DNA from: Microcystis panniformis FACHB-1757
GTDB lineage: Bacteria; Cyanobacteriota; Cyanobacteriia; Cyanobacteriales; Microcystaceae
NCBI RefSeq assembly: GCF_001264245.1
Contig: NZ_CP011339.1
Location: 4,836,001 to 4,900,000 of the forward strand
Length of the DNA stretch: 64,000 bases
Direction: 5' to 3'
Below the pieces are notes generated by a model. That model did not search any database. It saw only the letters and a program-made list of their open reading frames with translations, and had not been told where the DNA came from. Of the stretch, positions 10,901-19,689 are shown one piece after another (positions within the stretch are counted from its first letter, which is position 1; every line of letters starts with the position of its first letter). The position numbers and the translations under genes are program-made.

Positions 10901-11310
10901 AGTTGAATCATCAAGCAGCGCATTAAAGGAGCAACTTTGAATTCAAACCCTTGTTGACGCTCTGTTTGTAACAATAAATCTAAACGTTGTTGTTGCTCTG
11001 TGGGGGAAAGATTGCGCCAATCCTGATAATCCCAAGGCAAATCAACCTTTTTTCGCACAATTTGCAGAGGTTTTTCCCGTTTTTCCCAGAGAAATAGAGT
11101 CCTTAATACCGAGTGACGCTCTACAACTTTTTCCCACGCTTGCCTAAAAACTGTAAGGTTAATTTCTCCCTCCAGAGTAATTAGAGTTTGACTACAATAA
11201 ATCCCTGAATCAGGAGTATAAAGACTATGAAAGAGCATCCCTTCCTGCATGGGGGAAAGAGGATAAATAGACTCCACATTTTTGGCGGGTTGATTTTTTG
11301 TGTCTGCCAT
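4930..11310 (-). CDS. mcyB: McyB, two-module NRPS (C-A-T-C-A-T)
   Basis: McyB adds residue 2 (Leu or Arg, variable) and D-erythro-beta-methyl-aspartate (residue 3) to the growing microcystin. Domains in 2126 residues: C1 (HHHIILDGWS near 152), A1 (YTSGSTGKPKGV near 628), T1 (FFELGGHSLKA near 1006), C2 (HHIICDGWS near 1196), A2 (FTSGSTGEPKA near 1690), T2 (FFELGGNSLKA near 2082). The A2 pocket reads DARHVGIFVK, the code I know for methyl-aspartate. The A1 pocket reads DGLTIGAVEK, close to McyC's DVWTIGAVDK and unlike the Leu code of MC-LR strains, so Arg or a relaxed choice is predicted. The A1 core is nearly identical in DNA to mcyC. An AAGGAG site precedes the ATG, and the stop overlaps the mcyC start. 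Confidence 0.96.
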   Translation of the reverse strand: MADTKNQPAKNVESIYPLSPMQEGMLFHSLYTPDSGIYCSQTLITLEGEINLTVFRQAWEKVVERHSVLRTLFLWEKREKPLQIVRKKVDLPWDYQDWRNLSPTEQQQRLDLLLQTERQQGFEFKVAPLMRCLMIQLSDQTYKFLCNHHHIILDGWSMPIIYQEVLGFYEAGIQGKSYHLPLPRPYQDYIVWLQEQNPSIAESFWQRTLEGFMTPTPLRVDRLQLMKSEGKPTYKEYNCHLSASHSKDLQSLAQKHNLTLSTLVQAAWAILLSRYSGESEVLFGVTVSGRPHDLSGVEHRVGLFINTLPLRVSIRESDLLLSWLQELQQRQAEIQDYAYVSLAEIQRLSDIPPGVPLFESLVVFENYPREALSRDSRQSLRVKDVENFEETNYPLTVVAIPRQELLIQLIYDTSRFTQDTIERMAGHLQTILTGIVTDPRQRVTQLPILTTQEQHQLLVEWNNTEADYPLDKSLHQLFEEQAARNPQGIAVIFEDQKLTYQQLNNWGNQLAHCLRDKGVGPESLVGIFMERSLEMVIGLLGILKAGGAYVPLEPDYPTERLGDILSDSGVSLVLTQESLGDFLPQTGAELLCLDRDWEKIATYSPENPFNLTTPENLAYVIYTSGSTGKPKGVMNIHRGICNTLTSAIGHYNITSEDRILQIISLSFDGSVLEIFSSLISGASLVVAKPDGYKDIDYLIDLIVQEQVTYFTCVPSILRVFLQHPKSKDCHCLKRVIVGGEALSYELNQRFFQQLNCELYNAYGPTEVAVETTIWCCQPNSQISIGTPIANAQVYILDSYLQPVPIGVAGELHIGGMGLARGYLNRLELTQEKFISNPFAEGKLYKTGDLARYLPDGNIEYLGRIDNQVKLRGLRIELGEIQTVLETHPNVEQTVVIMREDSLYNQRLVAYVIRKNSLLTPQDLRRFLQQQLPAYMVPSAFVILSDFPLNNNGKIDRKKLPVPDETSIIESAYIAPRNEKESLLAQIWQDVLQVSKIGVSDNFFELGGHSLKAISLVSKIQEKLGQSLPIKQVFAHPTIAEQAALLSTVTPLTVATIPLVSAQETYETSHAQRRFYVLQQMDLNNVAYHIVSTLKIAGDFSPDVFEKAIQLLISRHESLRTSFILINGEPQQKILQNRPFDWEFKDWTNKPDEEILETIAKERKPFDLEKSPLVRSKIYKLSPNEYILELEIHHIICDGWSMSLLAKECLQYYSDLAKGLQPSIEPLPIQYKDYAGWQNNLLRSENNSKNLDYWRQKLDNGQLTRVHLPTDFKRPQIKTFKGSHLSWTFDRETISKLRKICQENEITLFMALVAAVKILLYRYSGQHDITIGTEIATRSHPQLQSLIGLFLNTLVIRDQIEPEKGYKNLLAKVRQTVTEALEHSDYPFDILVEKLAVSREINRTPLFDILVLLQNFDQPVGLENIQIKSLDSLTPTSKFDLSFVFSEDQEKLRLELIYNTDLFQEERMKKCLIHFDKLLNEMLSNPAQPVKDISLLSAAETAFIANFINPIPRLETRTIIHDFIDQVAAKPEKTSIIYPGGKFSYQELHELTNFWAYALKELGVEKDKVCGVLLEGDYRQLIAMLAVFKAGGIYLPLRLDEPEERRQRMMIKTSPEIILVAAENLEGIKPQLSALEKPPHILVVKAHKIQQYHQWNGMDYQEFPCQLSKLQPLLAMPDADDSNYIMFTSGSTGEPKAILGSHGSLRHFIDWEKREFGINESWRCLQIAQINFDAYLRETCVTLCSGGTLYIPESTEREDLELLLLRIGEWEINLLHTVPSVMRLFLKIGRGLVNAHNLLKSLRIFVLGGEPLFVKELAEWHQIFGSQTEFVNIYGASETTFVKHFYRIPNPNNIPYERVPGGQTLPDAAYAVVDGNRARAIGEVGEVFVKSPYLTKGYYQDESLTHSVFVPNPLNGGRDIVYRTGDLGRLLPDLTLEVIGRSDNQIKLNGVRIELGEIEDVLSGIEGVEKALVIANKKEELVTVIAYYQAEDTVHQEYIRGKLKQLLPIYMQPSFLMRLEAFPLLPNGKIHRLALPKPEENITDSTNQVPDFNPQEALLASLWGELLEAEVSNSNQSFFELGGNSLKAMRLVSQIRNQFGVSLRLREIFTHNTLKEQAVLIQSRQKR

Positions 11311-11318
11311 GAAAGATT

Positions 11319-11324
11319 CTCCTT
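11319..11324 (-). promoter_or_regulatory. Shine-Dalgarno site of mcyB
   Basis: AAGGAG on the minus strand sits 8 nt before the mcyB ATG and begins two bases after the mcyA stop codon. This fixes the mcyB start and supports one mcyABC transcript. Confidence 0.75.
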
Positions 11325-11325
11325 A

Positions 11326-14300
11326 TTAGTCAATTTCTGCCAGAATATCGTCTAATTCCTGTTGATTCAAGTGCGCTACTGGAAAATCTGAGGGAGTGTA
11401 ACCCCCAGCATCAGGAGATAAACAATGCTCAATCAATTTCAGCAAAGCTTCTTTATAGCTGCGCCCTAAATATTCTACCGTCGAACGTTCATAGATGAGA
11501 TCGCTATAAGTCCAGTTTACTTGTAACTGTCCCTCGATAACTCTGGCCGTAATCTCTAATAAATGACTACGATGTCCCTTAAGACTGTGATTAGGCCCCT
11601 TAGACTCATCCGCTAATTTCCAATCCCCTTTTTGCAATTGTCCTTGCTCAAATTGACCTAAATAATTAAACAAAACTTCTCTGGCAGGAATTTCAGCTAA
11701 TTGAGACTTAATATCAGCATCATCACTCAAATATCGCGAAATTCCATAGCCAATTCCCCTGTGAGGAATAGCTCGTAACTGTTCTTTAATAGATTTGAGC
11801 CGCTCACCGGGGTGATTTTCGGGGGGGAGTCGCAAAATAACCGGAAAAAGACTGGTAAACCAACCTACCGTCCTCGATAAGTCAACCTCACTGAACAAAT
11901 CTTCTCGTCCGTGTCCTTCTAAATCAAGAGATATGGTCAAATTTTCTGTCCATTGTGTCAAAGTTTCTGCTAAAGCGGTTAACAAAACCTCATTAATTTG
12001 AGTGTTATAGGCAGCGGGGACTTTTTGCAAGAGGGTGCGGGTTTGTTCTTCATCTAGAGTCACCGTGACATCATTTGCCGTCGCTACTGTATTGTATGGT
12101 TTTCCAGCCTCGTCATCTACAGGTAAATTTCTCGCCTCTAACCAAGGTTGAGTTAACCAATAGTCTAATGGCTCTTTCGCTTTTTGCCCTTGTCCATAAT
12201 CCCTCAAGAGAAGCGCCCAATCCTGAAAGGCTATGGTTTTAGGTGGAAGTTCTACATTCTCCCCCCTTTCTAGCTGTTGGTAAGTCATCAATAAATCTTC
12301 TAACAAAATTCGCCAAGATACACCATCAACCCCCAAGTGATGAATAATAATCAGTAACCGACTGGGTTGATAGGGTGCTAATTCAAATAGCACCGCCTTG
12401 ATTAATAGTCCACTAGAGAGATTTAAACTTGCCTGTTGAGTTGTTGCCATTGCTAAGAGAGTTTCCCCTTGCTGAGATTGAGGAATCGAAGACAAATCAA
12501 TCACTTCAAAAGGTACTTCCTCCGGCATTCCTTCATTAACTTGTTGCCATTGTCCTTCCTCCACAGTAAACCGTAACCGCAAAGCGTCATGATGTTCAAT
12601 TAATTTTCTCAGAGATTGAGCTAACAAATCAGCTTTCAGGTGACGGGGAACTTCTAAGAGGACAGACTGATTAAAGTGGTGCATTTCAGCGCGATTTTGC
12701 TCAAAAAACCACAGTTGAATGGGAGTGAGAGGCACAATACCCGTCACTAAACCCTGTTTAGCTAATTCGGCTGTGGAATAATCGGCAACTGTAGCCAGTT
12801 CCGCAAGAGTAGGATATTCAAATATCTGTTTAGGGGTAATCTTCAACCCGGCTTGACGAGCGCGAGCGACAACCTGAATACTGATAATAGAATCGCCCCC
12901 AACTTCAAAAAAGCGGTCATAACGACTCACTTGTTTAATGCTGAGAACATCTTGCCAAATACTAGCCAAAATCTTTTCTTTCTGAGTATGAGGAGGAACA
13001 AAATCCTGCTCAGATGTGGAAGGTATCTCAGGGATGGGTAATCTGGAACGGTCAATTTTTCCATTAGGAGTCAGCGGGAGAGCTTCTAAGGAGACAAAAA
13101 GAGCCGGAATCATATACTCTGGCAATTTCTGTCCCAAGAAACGACGCAAATCCTCAGTATTTATCGGGCCATTTTCTCCTACTAGATAAGCGACTAACCT
13201 CTTATTCCGATAGGAGTCTTCCCAAACCTTCACCACCTTTTGCTTAACTTGGGGATAAGTCCCTAGAGTTGCCTCAATTTCTCCTAATTCAATGCGGAAA
13301 CCCCGCAATTTTACCTGATTATCACCCCGCCCCAAAAAATCAATATTTCCATCGGGTAAATATCGGGCTAAATCTCCTGTTTTATAGAGTTTGGCATTGG
13401 GTTCATTACTAAACGGATTGGCGATAAATTTCTCGGCGGTTAATTCAGGTTGATTCAGATAACATCGAGCTAACCCTTCACCCCCGATATATAAATCACC
13501 AATAGTTCCTAAAGGAACCGGTTGTTTAAAAGAGTCCAGAATATAAACTTGAGTATTGGCAATAGGCCGGCCGATACTCGGTTGTCCATGGTGTCCTTTC
13601 GGCACTAAGCTAAAAGTGGAATAAGTGGTATCTTCTGAAGGACCGTAGAGATTATAAACATTCTTAATGTTTTCCTGCTGGTAAAGCTTCTGGACTAATT
13701 GATTAGACAAAGCTTCTCCGGCGAGGTTTACCGTTCGCACAGTCTCAGGTATCGCCTCAATTTCCAGTAGTTGGGCGACCGCTGTAGGTACGGTATTAAT
13801 TAATGTTACCTCTTTGGCTGCACTTAAACTAGGCAAATCTAGAACATTCTGGGCCAGAATAATCTTACCCCCCACAGCTAAGGGCAAAAATAGTTCAAAT
13901 ACTGACAAATCAAAACAAATAGAAGTAGAACCCAAAACCCCCGCTAATTCCTCACTGCTAAAGACTTCCTTGGACCAATTCAGTAAGGTTGTGGTGCTGT
14001 GATGCTCAATGACAACCCCTTTCGGTTTCCCCGTTGAACCGGAGGTATAAATCACATAAGCGCTATTACTAGAACTTACGGGTAAAGAGAGGTTTTCGGT
14101 ACTTTCTAGGGCTATATTTTTTTGTTCTGCCTCTAATATCACCAGATTCCCTTGATAATTCCCTAATTTCTCTACTAATTTTTCTTGTGTTAGCAACAAG
14201 GAAACTTGAGCATCTTCTAAGATAACATTGAGGCGTTCAGTTGGATAAGCTGGATCTAAAGGTACATAAGCTCCCCCTGCTTTGAGAATGGCTAATAACC

Positions 14301-17300
14301 CTATAACCATCTCAGTGGTTCGTTCTAGGCAAATTCCCACCAAAGCTTCAGATTTTACCCCTTTTCTCGCCAAATATCGCCCCAATTGATTCGCTTTTTC
14401 GTTTAATTGACGGTAGGTTAATTGTTCATTTTCTGTAATAATAGCGATTGCGTCAGGACTGCGCTTAACTTGCTCCTCAAACAATTGATGAATACAGCCA
14501 TCGGGATAGTGAACCTCGGTATCATTCCATTCTTTTAATAATTGATGTTGTTCTTGCTCAGAAAGTAAACAACAAGTTTCATAACTTTCTAACCCTTCCG
14601 TTGCCATAGCGATGAGAGTTTTCTCGTAGTATCCTCCGATTAACTCCATCTGCTTTTCCCCTAGATAATTCCCATCATATTTAAGGGTAAGTTCTATTTG
14701 AGATGAAAGGGGATGAAGACTAAAATTAGCTAACAATGTAAAATTAGTTTGATTAAAAAACTTCCCTCCTAAGACTTCTAAATCTTTCACCCCGATGATA
14801 CCTTGATAAACATGGAAATGAATAAAATTAAAAGCCGTATCAAACAAAGGTTGACCTGATTTTTGTAACTCAGCGAGGGGATATCTTCGCCAAGATAAGC
14901 ATTCTCTTTCAACATCAAAAGCTTGCTTAACTAAATCGCTCCAAAGGCCTCCAGATAACTCTAAACGTAGGGGCAAAGTATTCAAAAATAAACCTAATAT
15001 CTTTTCCCCATCGGCTGCTTCTAACCGTCCATTAGAGACTAAACCCGTAACAATATCCCTCTGATTATTCAGTAAACTTAATACCCGAAAATGAGCCGCC
15101 AATAAAACACTTTTTAGGGGTACTCCCACTTGTTTACCGAGTTGTTTTAATCCCTGAGATACCTGACTAGATATAGGAACGAACCAATCCCAATCTTGAT
15201 TAACTCGATTAGATTTCGACCACTGAGGAAGTTTGGTCAGCGTCACATCTCTGAGTTTTTCTTGCCAATAATTCTGGCATTCTGGCGATTGAATAGTTTT
15301 CTTTTCTAAGGCGACAAAATCCCTAAAACTGAGAGCGGGAGTTGGAGAGAGAGGGAGAACTTTTTTGTCGAGAAGATAGAGATACTGTTGTAACAATTCT
15401 GTGAGCAACGAAGCTACACTCCAACCATCTAAAATAGAGTGATGAAAACTGAAAGTTAGGTTAAAGTTATCCTGACTGCGGCGATGGAGATGAAAGCGAA
15501 ATAAAGGAGGACTATTCCAGTCAAAAGTGCGGATTTTTTCCCGCTCAATCCAATCATCAATAGCCGTATCTTGTTCAGAAGTAGATAGATGGGTTAGGTC
15601 ATCTAATCCTAAAGGAACATCGATTTGTCGATGAACTAATTGTAGGGGTTCCTGATATTCAAAGAGTGCGAAACTGGTTCGTAATACTGGATGCCGCTGG
15701 ACAATCTCCTGAATAGCACTATGTAAAGCTGGAAAACTAAAATCAGCACGAATATGATAGGTAAACACATCATGGTACACCGATAGATTCCCCTGATATT
15801 CACTATGAAATATCATCCCCAATTGTAGAGCAGTTAGAGGATAAGCATCCTCCACTTCCTCCGGTAAATTGAGGCGAACTTCTTGAGAAATTAAACTAAA
15901 AACTTCCGTTTTTTCAGTCCCTAAAGTATCAATTTCATAGCTAACGCAATTGGCCAATTCTTGAATGGTTTGATGTTGCAATAATTGGGGTAAGGAAAAA
16001 TGAAAACCCATTTGTCGCGCCTTAGCGATCACTTGTATTGCCCGAATCGAATCCCCCCCAAGTTCAAAAAAATTATCGTGAATACCAACCTCTTCGATGC
16101 CCAAAACTTCAGCCCAAATCAGTGCTAAAATTTCCTCAAGAGGGGTACAAGGTGCTACAAAATTCTCCGAATTCCTTAAACTGTTATAGCTTGGAGAGGG
16201 TAGGGCGCGACGGTCAATTTTTCCACTATTTGTCAGAGGAATAGCATCCAATTGCACAAAGGCATGAGGTATCATGTATTCTGGGAGTTGCTTTTGCAGA
16301 TAACTCCGCAGTTGGGGAATCAGTTTACTGTTTAACTTAGACCTTAAAGGGTGATTTGCATAAAGTTGCCATTCAGGTTTTGCGGTGTGGGTGGGGGTAA
16401 AAGCGATGTAATTTCTCTGGGAATTTTCCAGCGGGGCAAAAATCACATCGTAACGGTCCGGAGTATCCGACCAAGTTACCCAAACCGAAAGGGATAAATC
16501 CTCAGCTAAAGCCGAAAAATCTTCAGGTTCTACGGCATTTTCTGGGATAATTTCCGATTTAATAGCTTGAAATTCCTCGGTCGTCCCAAAGTCTTGAGAA
16601 TTTCTGAACAATTCCACACTTTTTAAAGGTCTGAACAAGCGAGAATTAGGGACACCTATCACCCTTAACCCCTCAGATTTCCCCAGTTGATTTCTTACCT
16701 CAGATAAAGTCAGCTGCTGTTCAGTCCAGTTTAATTCTGGAAAGTCGGTGCTAAAATCCAGAATCGTTTCAATCCGCAGAACAACATTATAACGGAATTG
16801 AGTTAATTCGTTGTGGTGTTGACCTCTCTCTAGATGAATCTCGACTTCAGTAATCTGAGGAAAATAGGACTGAATTGCTCTAAAAAAATCTGGGTCAATA
16901 AATAATTCATTTTCTTGCTCAATTTTTCTCTGTACTCGCTGTTTAAAATCCTTAATCGCATCCTCAGGGTTAGCCTTATAAAGTTCTACATCAGCGTGAA
17001 AAGCTTCCATGAGTTGCAAGTTTCGCACATCTCCAAGGAAAATACACCCCCCCGGAGTTAGTACCTTGATAGCTCCCTCTAAAACCCGCAGTAAGTAATC
17101 TATATGGGGGAAATACTGCACAACCGAGTTAAGGATAATTGTATCGAATCCTTCTGACTCCAAACCCTCAAATTTATCGGCTGTGCTATGCAATAGCCTG
17201 ACTTGCTCTAGCTTCGGCCCTTCTTGATTAATTCGCTGAATATGGTCTAAGGCAACGGATGAAATATCGGTTCCCCAATAACACTGGCAATGGGGAGCAA

Positions 17301-19689
17301 CTTGGAATAATATTAACCCGGTTCCACAACCTATTTCCAGAACTTTTTTCGGTTGTTGAGCCAGAATAACCTTAACTTTATCATCTAGCCATTCTCGCAT
17401 CTGGGCGGCAGGGATAGGTTCCCCCGTGTAACTGCTATTCCAGCCAACAATATTAAATATACCCTGAGAATCTGCCGATGTTTGGCTGTAAATTTGATTA
17501 TAGAGGCTTTGCCATTGCTCGATTTGCTCATCGAATAATTGCCCTTTTTCTGAAGTCGCCAAGAGTTCCCCCTCTTGAGACTGACCCACAACATAAGCAA
17601 TTAGTGTTTGACTCCCTGTTTCTGTCTCCGATGCAATAACTACCGCTTGCTCAACTGCTGGATGTTGACTGAGTATAGCTTCAATTTCCCCCAACTCAAT
17701 CCGGAAACCTCGAATCTTAACTTGATGGTCAATCCGCCCTAAAAACTCAATATTTCCATCGGGTAAATACCGGGCTAAATCTCCCGTTTTATATAATTTT
17801 GCCCTAATTTCTCCCCCTATTCCTGCTTCCACCTTAGCAAAAGGATTAGGGATAAATTTCTCGGCCGTCAATTCGGGACGATTGAGATATCCACGAGCTA
17901 AACCTATCCCACCAATATGTAATTCTCCCACAATCCCTATAGGAACTGGTTGTAAGTGCGGATTAAGAATATAAATCTGAGTATTGGCAATCGGTCGGCC
18001 AATACTCACTATGGCTTTTTGACTCTCCGGCAAACAAGGCCAGTAAGTCACATCAATCGCCGCCTCAGTCGGACCATAGAGGTTGTGAAGTTCACAGTCA
18101 AAATGCTCAAAAAAGCGTTGTGTTAAGTCTAATGACAAAGCTTCTCCACTACAGAAAACCCGCTTGAGAGAACTACATCCTTTTAGCTCTGGTTCTTGCA
18201 GAAACACCCGCAACATGGAGGGGACAAAATGAAGGGTAGTGATTTGCTGCTTTTGGATCAATTGTATTAAATAGGTACTATCTTTATGACCTTCGGGTTT
18301 TGCTACCACTAGGGTTGCACCCGCTAATAAAGGCCAAAAGAATTCCCACACTGAAACATCGAAACTAAAAGGGGTTTTTTGTAAAATGCAATCACTCTTA
18401 GTTAACTGATAAGTATCCTGCATCCACAACAAACGATTCCTAATCCCCTTATGATTATTCATCACGCCCTTAGGTTTACCTGTGGAACCGGAAGTGTAGA
18501 TAACATAAGCTAAATTTTCCCCAGTTACACCACTGTCACAATTGTTCTGACTTTCTTGAGAAATTGCTGACCAATCTGTATCCAAAGCAACAACAATTCC
18601 TCGGTATTCGTCCAACAATCCCCGCAGCGATTCCCCAGTAATAATAACTTTTACCCCAGTATCTTCTAATAGATAACTTAGGCGTTCTTGAGGATAATTA
18701 GGATCTAAGGGAACGTAAGCTCCTCCGGCCTTCAAAACAGCTAATAATCCTACTACCATTTCTAAGGAACGCTCTAGATAAATTCCTACTAATTCCTCTG
18801 GTTTTACTCCTAATTTTTGTAGGTAATGACCAAGTTGATTGGCTTTTTCATTTAATTCTTGATAAGTTAATTCTTGATTTTCAAAAATGACCGCCTCTCT
18901 CTCAGGGTAAAGTTTGGCTTGCTCTTCAAATAGCTGATGAATCCATTGCTTTTCAGGATATTCAATGGCCGTATCATTCCAATCTCTCAGTAATTGTTCT
19001 CGTTCTTCGGTCGTTAATATATCAATTTCTGACAAATCTATATCGGGATTACTCGTCACCATTTCTAAGATTTCTAGGTAATGTCCTAGCATTCTCTCGA
19101 CAAAATCCCTGGGAAATTTATCTTTAATAAAAGTGACAGAAACACCACTATCATCCGCTTCTATGGTAAAAACTAATTGAAACCGATTTAACGAAGAAAT
19201 GTCCGCACACAGTCCTTCTTTAATCACAGCAACGTCAAAAATGTTCTCTAGATTTCCTCCTCTTGCTGCCAAGGTTTTGACCAAACTATCCAGCGTATAG
19301 TTTTGATGGCGATAGCCTTCTTGTAAATCTTTACGAATGATCCTTAGTAAATCTTTAAATGAACTAAAATTATGTTGATTGAACCGGCAAAATATCAGGC
19401 TATCTAATGTTTTTGTATTCAAAGCTGCTGTAGCCGTGGCAAACTCGACTTGAGCAGTGTATTTAAACATTAAAACTTGAACAACAGCCAGATGAAATGC
19501 TAAATTATTAACAAAATTATTTGCCGTTAAACTGTTAGTTTTTTCCTGTAAATCTGTAGAGATGACCTCAAGAACGCTATCCTGCTCCCCGGTTTTATTC
19601 TGACTTACATTACCAAATAGAGTAGTTACTGGATCTATTTCTTGAAGTTGCCGAATTTGGTAATCTATTGAAACCAGATGTGCTTCCAT
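11326..19689 (-). CDS. mcyA: McyA, two-module NRPS with N-methyltransferase and epimerase
   Basis: McyA adds N-methyl-serine (later dehydrated to Mdha) and D-alanine. In 2787 residues: a partial condensation-like segment (about 1-230, lacking an HHxxxDG motif), A1 (core near 400) interrupted by an N-methyltransferase (VLEIGCGTG near 785), T1 (FFELGGDSIRA near 1213), C (HHSILDGWS near 1418), A2 (core near 1886), T2 (FFEVGGDSIIS near 2264) and an epimerase (HHLGVDGVS near 2452). The A1 pocket reads DVWHFSLIDK, a serine code; the A2 pocket DLFNNALTYK is an alanine code. The missing N-terminal C domain is supplied by the C-terminal C domain of McyE, which hands over Adda-Glu. It is the first gene of the leftward operon and is transcribed from the shared mcyA/mcyD region. 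ATG at 19689 gives the expected N-terminus MEAHLVSIDY. Confidence 0.96.
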   Translation of the reverse strand: MEAHLVSIDYQIRQLQEIDPVTTLFGNVSQNKTGEQDSVLEVISTDLQEKTNSLTANNFVNNLAFHLAVVQVLMFKYTAQVEFATATAALNTKTLDSLIFCRFNQHNFSSFKDLLRIIRKDLQEGYRHQNYTLDSLVKTLAARGGNLENIFDVAVIKEGLCADISSLNRFQLVFTIEADDSGVSVTFIKDKFPRDFVERMLGHYLEILEMVTSNPDIDLSEIDILTTEEREQLLRDWNDTAIEYPEKQWIHQLFEEQAKLYPEREAVIFENQELTYQELNEKANQLGHYLQKLGVKPEELVGIYLERSLEMVVGLLAVLKAGGAYVPLDPNYPQERLSYLLEDTGVKVIITGESLRGLLDEYRGIVVALDTDWSAISQESQNNCDSGVTGENLAYVIYTSGSTGKPKGVMNNHKGIRNRLLWMQDTYQLTKSDCILQKTPFSFDVSVWEFFWPLLAGATLVVAKPEGHKDSTYLIQLIQKQQITTLHFVPSMLRVFLQEPELKGCSSLKRVFCSGEALSLDLTQRFFEHFDCELHNLYGPTEAAIDVTYWPCLPESQKAIVSIGRPIANTQIYILNPHLQPVPIGIVGELHIGGIGLARGYLNRPELTAEKFIPNPFAKVEAGIGGEIRAKLYKTGDLARYLPDGNIEFLGRIDHQVKIRGFRIELGEIEAILSQHPAVEQAVVIASETETGSQTLIAYVVGQSQEGELLATSEKGQLFDEQIEQWQSLYNQIYSQTSADSQGIFNIVGWNSSYTGEPIPAAQMREWLDDKVKVILAQQPKKVLEIGCGTGLILFQVAPHCQCYWGTDISSVALDHIQRINQEGPKLEQVRLLHSTADKFEGLESEGFDTIILNSVVQYFPHIDYLLRVLEGAIKVLTPGGCIFLGDVRNLQLMEAFHADVELYKANPEDAIKDFKQRVQRKIEQENELFIDPDFFRAIQSYFPQITEVEIHLERGQHHNELTQFRYNVVLRIETILDFSTDFPELNWTEQQLTLSEVRNQLGKSEGLRVIGVPNSRLFRPLKSVELFRNSQDFGTTEEFQAIKSEIIPENAVEPEDFSALAEDLSLSVWVTWSDTPDRYDVIFAPLENSQRNYIAFTPTHTAKPEWQLYANHPLRSKLNSKLIPQLRSYLQKQLPEYMIPHAFVQLDAIPLTNSGKIDRRALPSPSYNSLRNSENFVAPCTPLEEILALIWAEVLGIEEVGIHDNFFELGGDSIRAIQVIAKARQMGFHFSLPQLLQHQTIQELANCVSYEIDTLGTEKTEVFSLISQEVRLNLPEEVEDAYPLTALQLGMIFHSEYQGNLSVYHDVFTYHIRADFSFPALHSAIQEIVQRHPVLRTSFALFEYQEPLQLVHRQIDVPLGLDDLTHLSTSEQDTAIDDWIEREKIRTFDWNSPPLFRFHLHRRSQDNFNLTFSFHHSILDGWSVASLLTELLQQYLYLLDKKVLPLSPTPALSFRDFVALEKKTIQSPECQNYWQEKLRDVTLTKLPQWSKSNRVNQDWDWFVPISSQVSQGLKQLGKQVGVPLKSVLLAAHFRVLSLLNNQRDIVTGLVSNGRLEAADGEKILGLFLNTLPLRLELSGGLWSDLVKQAFDVERECLSWRRYPLAELQKSGQPLFDTAFNFIHFHVYQGIIGVKDLEVLGGKFFNQTNFTLLANFSLHPLSSQIELTLKYDGNYLGEKQMELIGGYYEKTLIAMATEGLESYETCCLLSEQEQHQLLKEWNDTEVHYPDGCIHQLFEEQVKRSPDAIAIITENEQLTYRQLNEKANQLGRYLARKGVKSEALVGICLERTTEMVIGLLAILKAGGAYVPLDPAYPTERLNVILEDAQVSLLLTQEKLVEKLGNYQGNLVILEAEQKNIALESTENLSLPVSSSNSAYVIYTSGSTGKPKGVVIEHHSTTTLLNWSKEVFSSEELAGVLGSTSICFDLSVFELFLPLAVGGKIILAQNVLDLPSLSAAKEVTLINTVPTAVAQLLEIEAIPETVRTVNLAGEALSNQLVQKLYQQENIKNVYNLYGPSEDTTYSTFSLVPKGHHGQPSIGRPIANTQVYILDSFKQPVPLGTIGDLYIGGEGLARCYLNQPELTAEKFIANPFSNEPNAKLYKTGDLARYLPDGNIDFLGRGDNQVKLRGFRIELGEIEATLGTYPQVKQKVVKVWEDSYRNKRLVAYLVGENGPINTEDLRRFLGQKLPEYMIPALFVSLEALPLTPNGKIDRSRLPIPEIPSTSEQDFVPPHTQKEKILASIWQDVLSIKQVSRYDRFFEVGGDSIISIQVVARARQAGLKITPKQIFEYPTLAELATVADYSTAELAKQGLVTGIVPLTPIQLWFFEQNRAEMHHFNQSVLLEVPRHLKADLLAQSLRKLIEHHDALRLRFTVEEGQWQQVNEGMPEEVPFEVIDLSSIPQSQQGETLLAMATTQQASLNLSSGLLIKAVLFELAPYQPSRLLIIIHHLGVDGVSWRILLEDLLMTYQQLERGENVELPPKTIAFQDWALLLRDYGQGQKAKEPLDYWLTQPWLEARNLPVDDEAGKPYNTVATANDVTVTLDEEQTRTLLQKVPAAYNTQINEVLLTALAETLTQWTENLTISLDLEGHGREDLFSEVDLSRTVGWFTSLFPVILRLPPENHPGERLKSIKEQLRAIPHRGIGYGISRYLSDDADIKSQLAEIPAREVLFNYLGQFEQGQLQKGDWKLADESKGPNHSLKGHRSHLLEITARVIEGQLQVNWTYSDLIYERSTVEYLGRSYKEALLKLIEHCLSPDAGGYTPSDFPVAHLNQQELDDILAEID

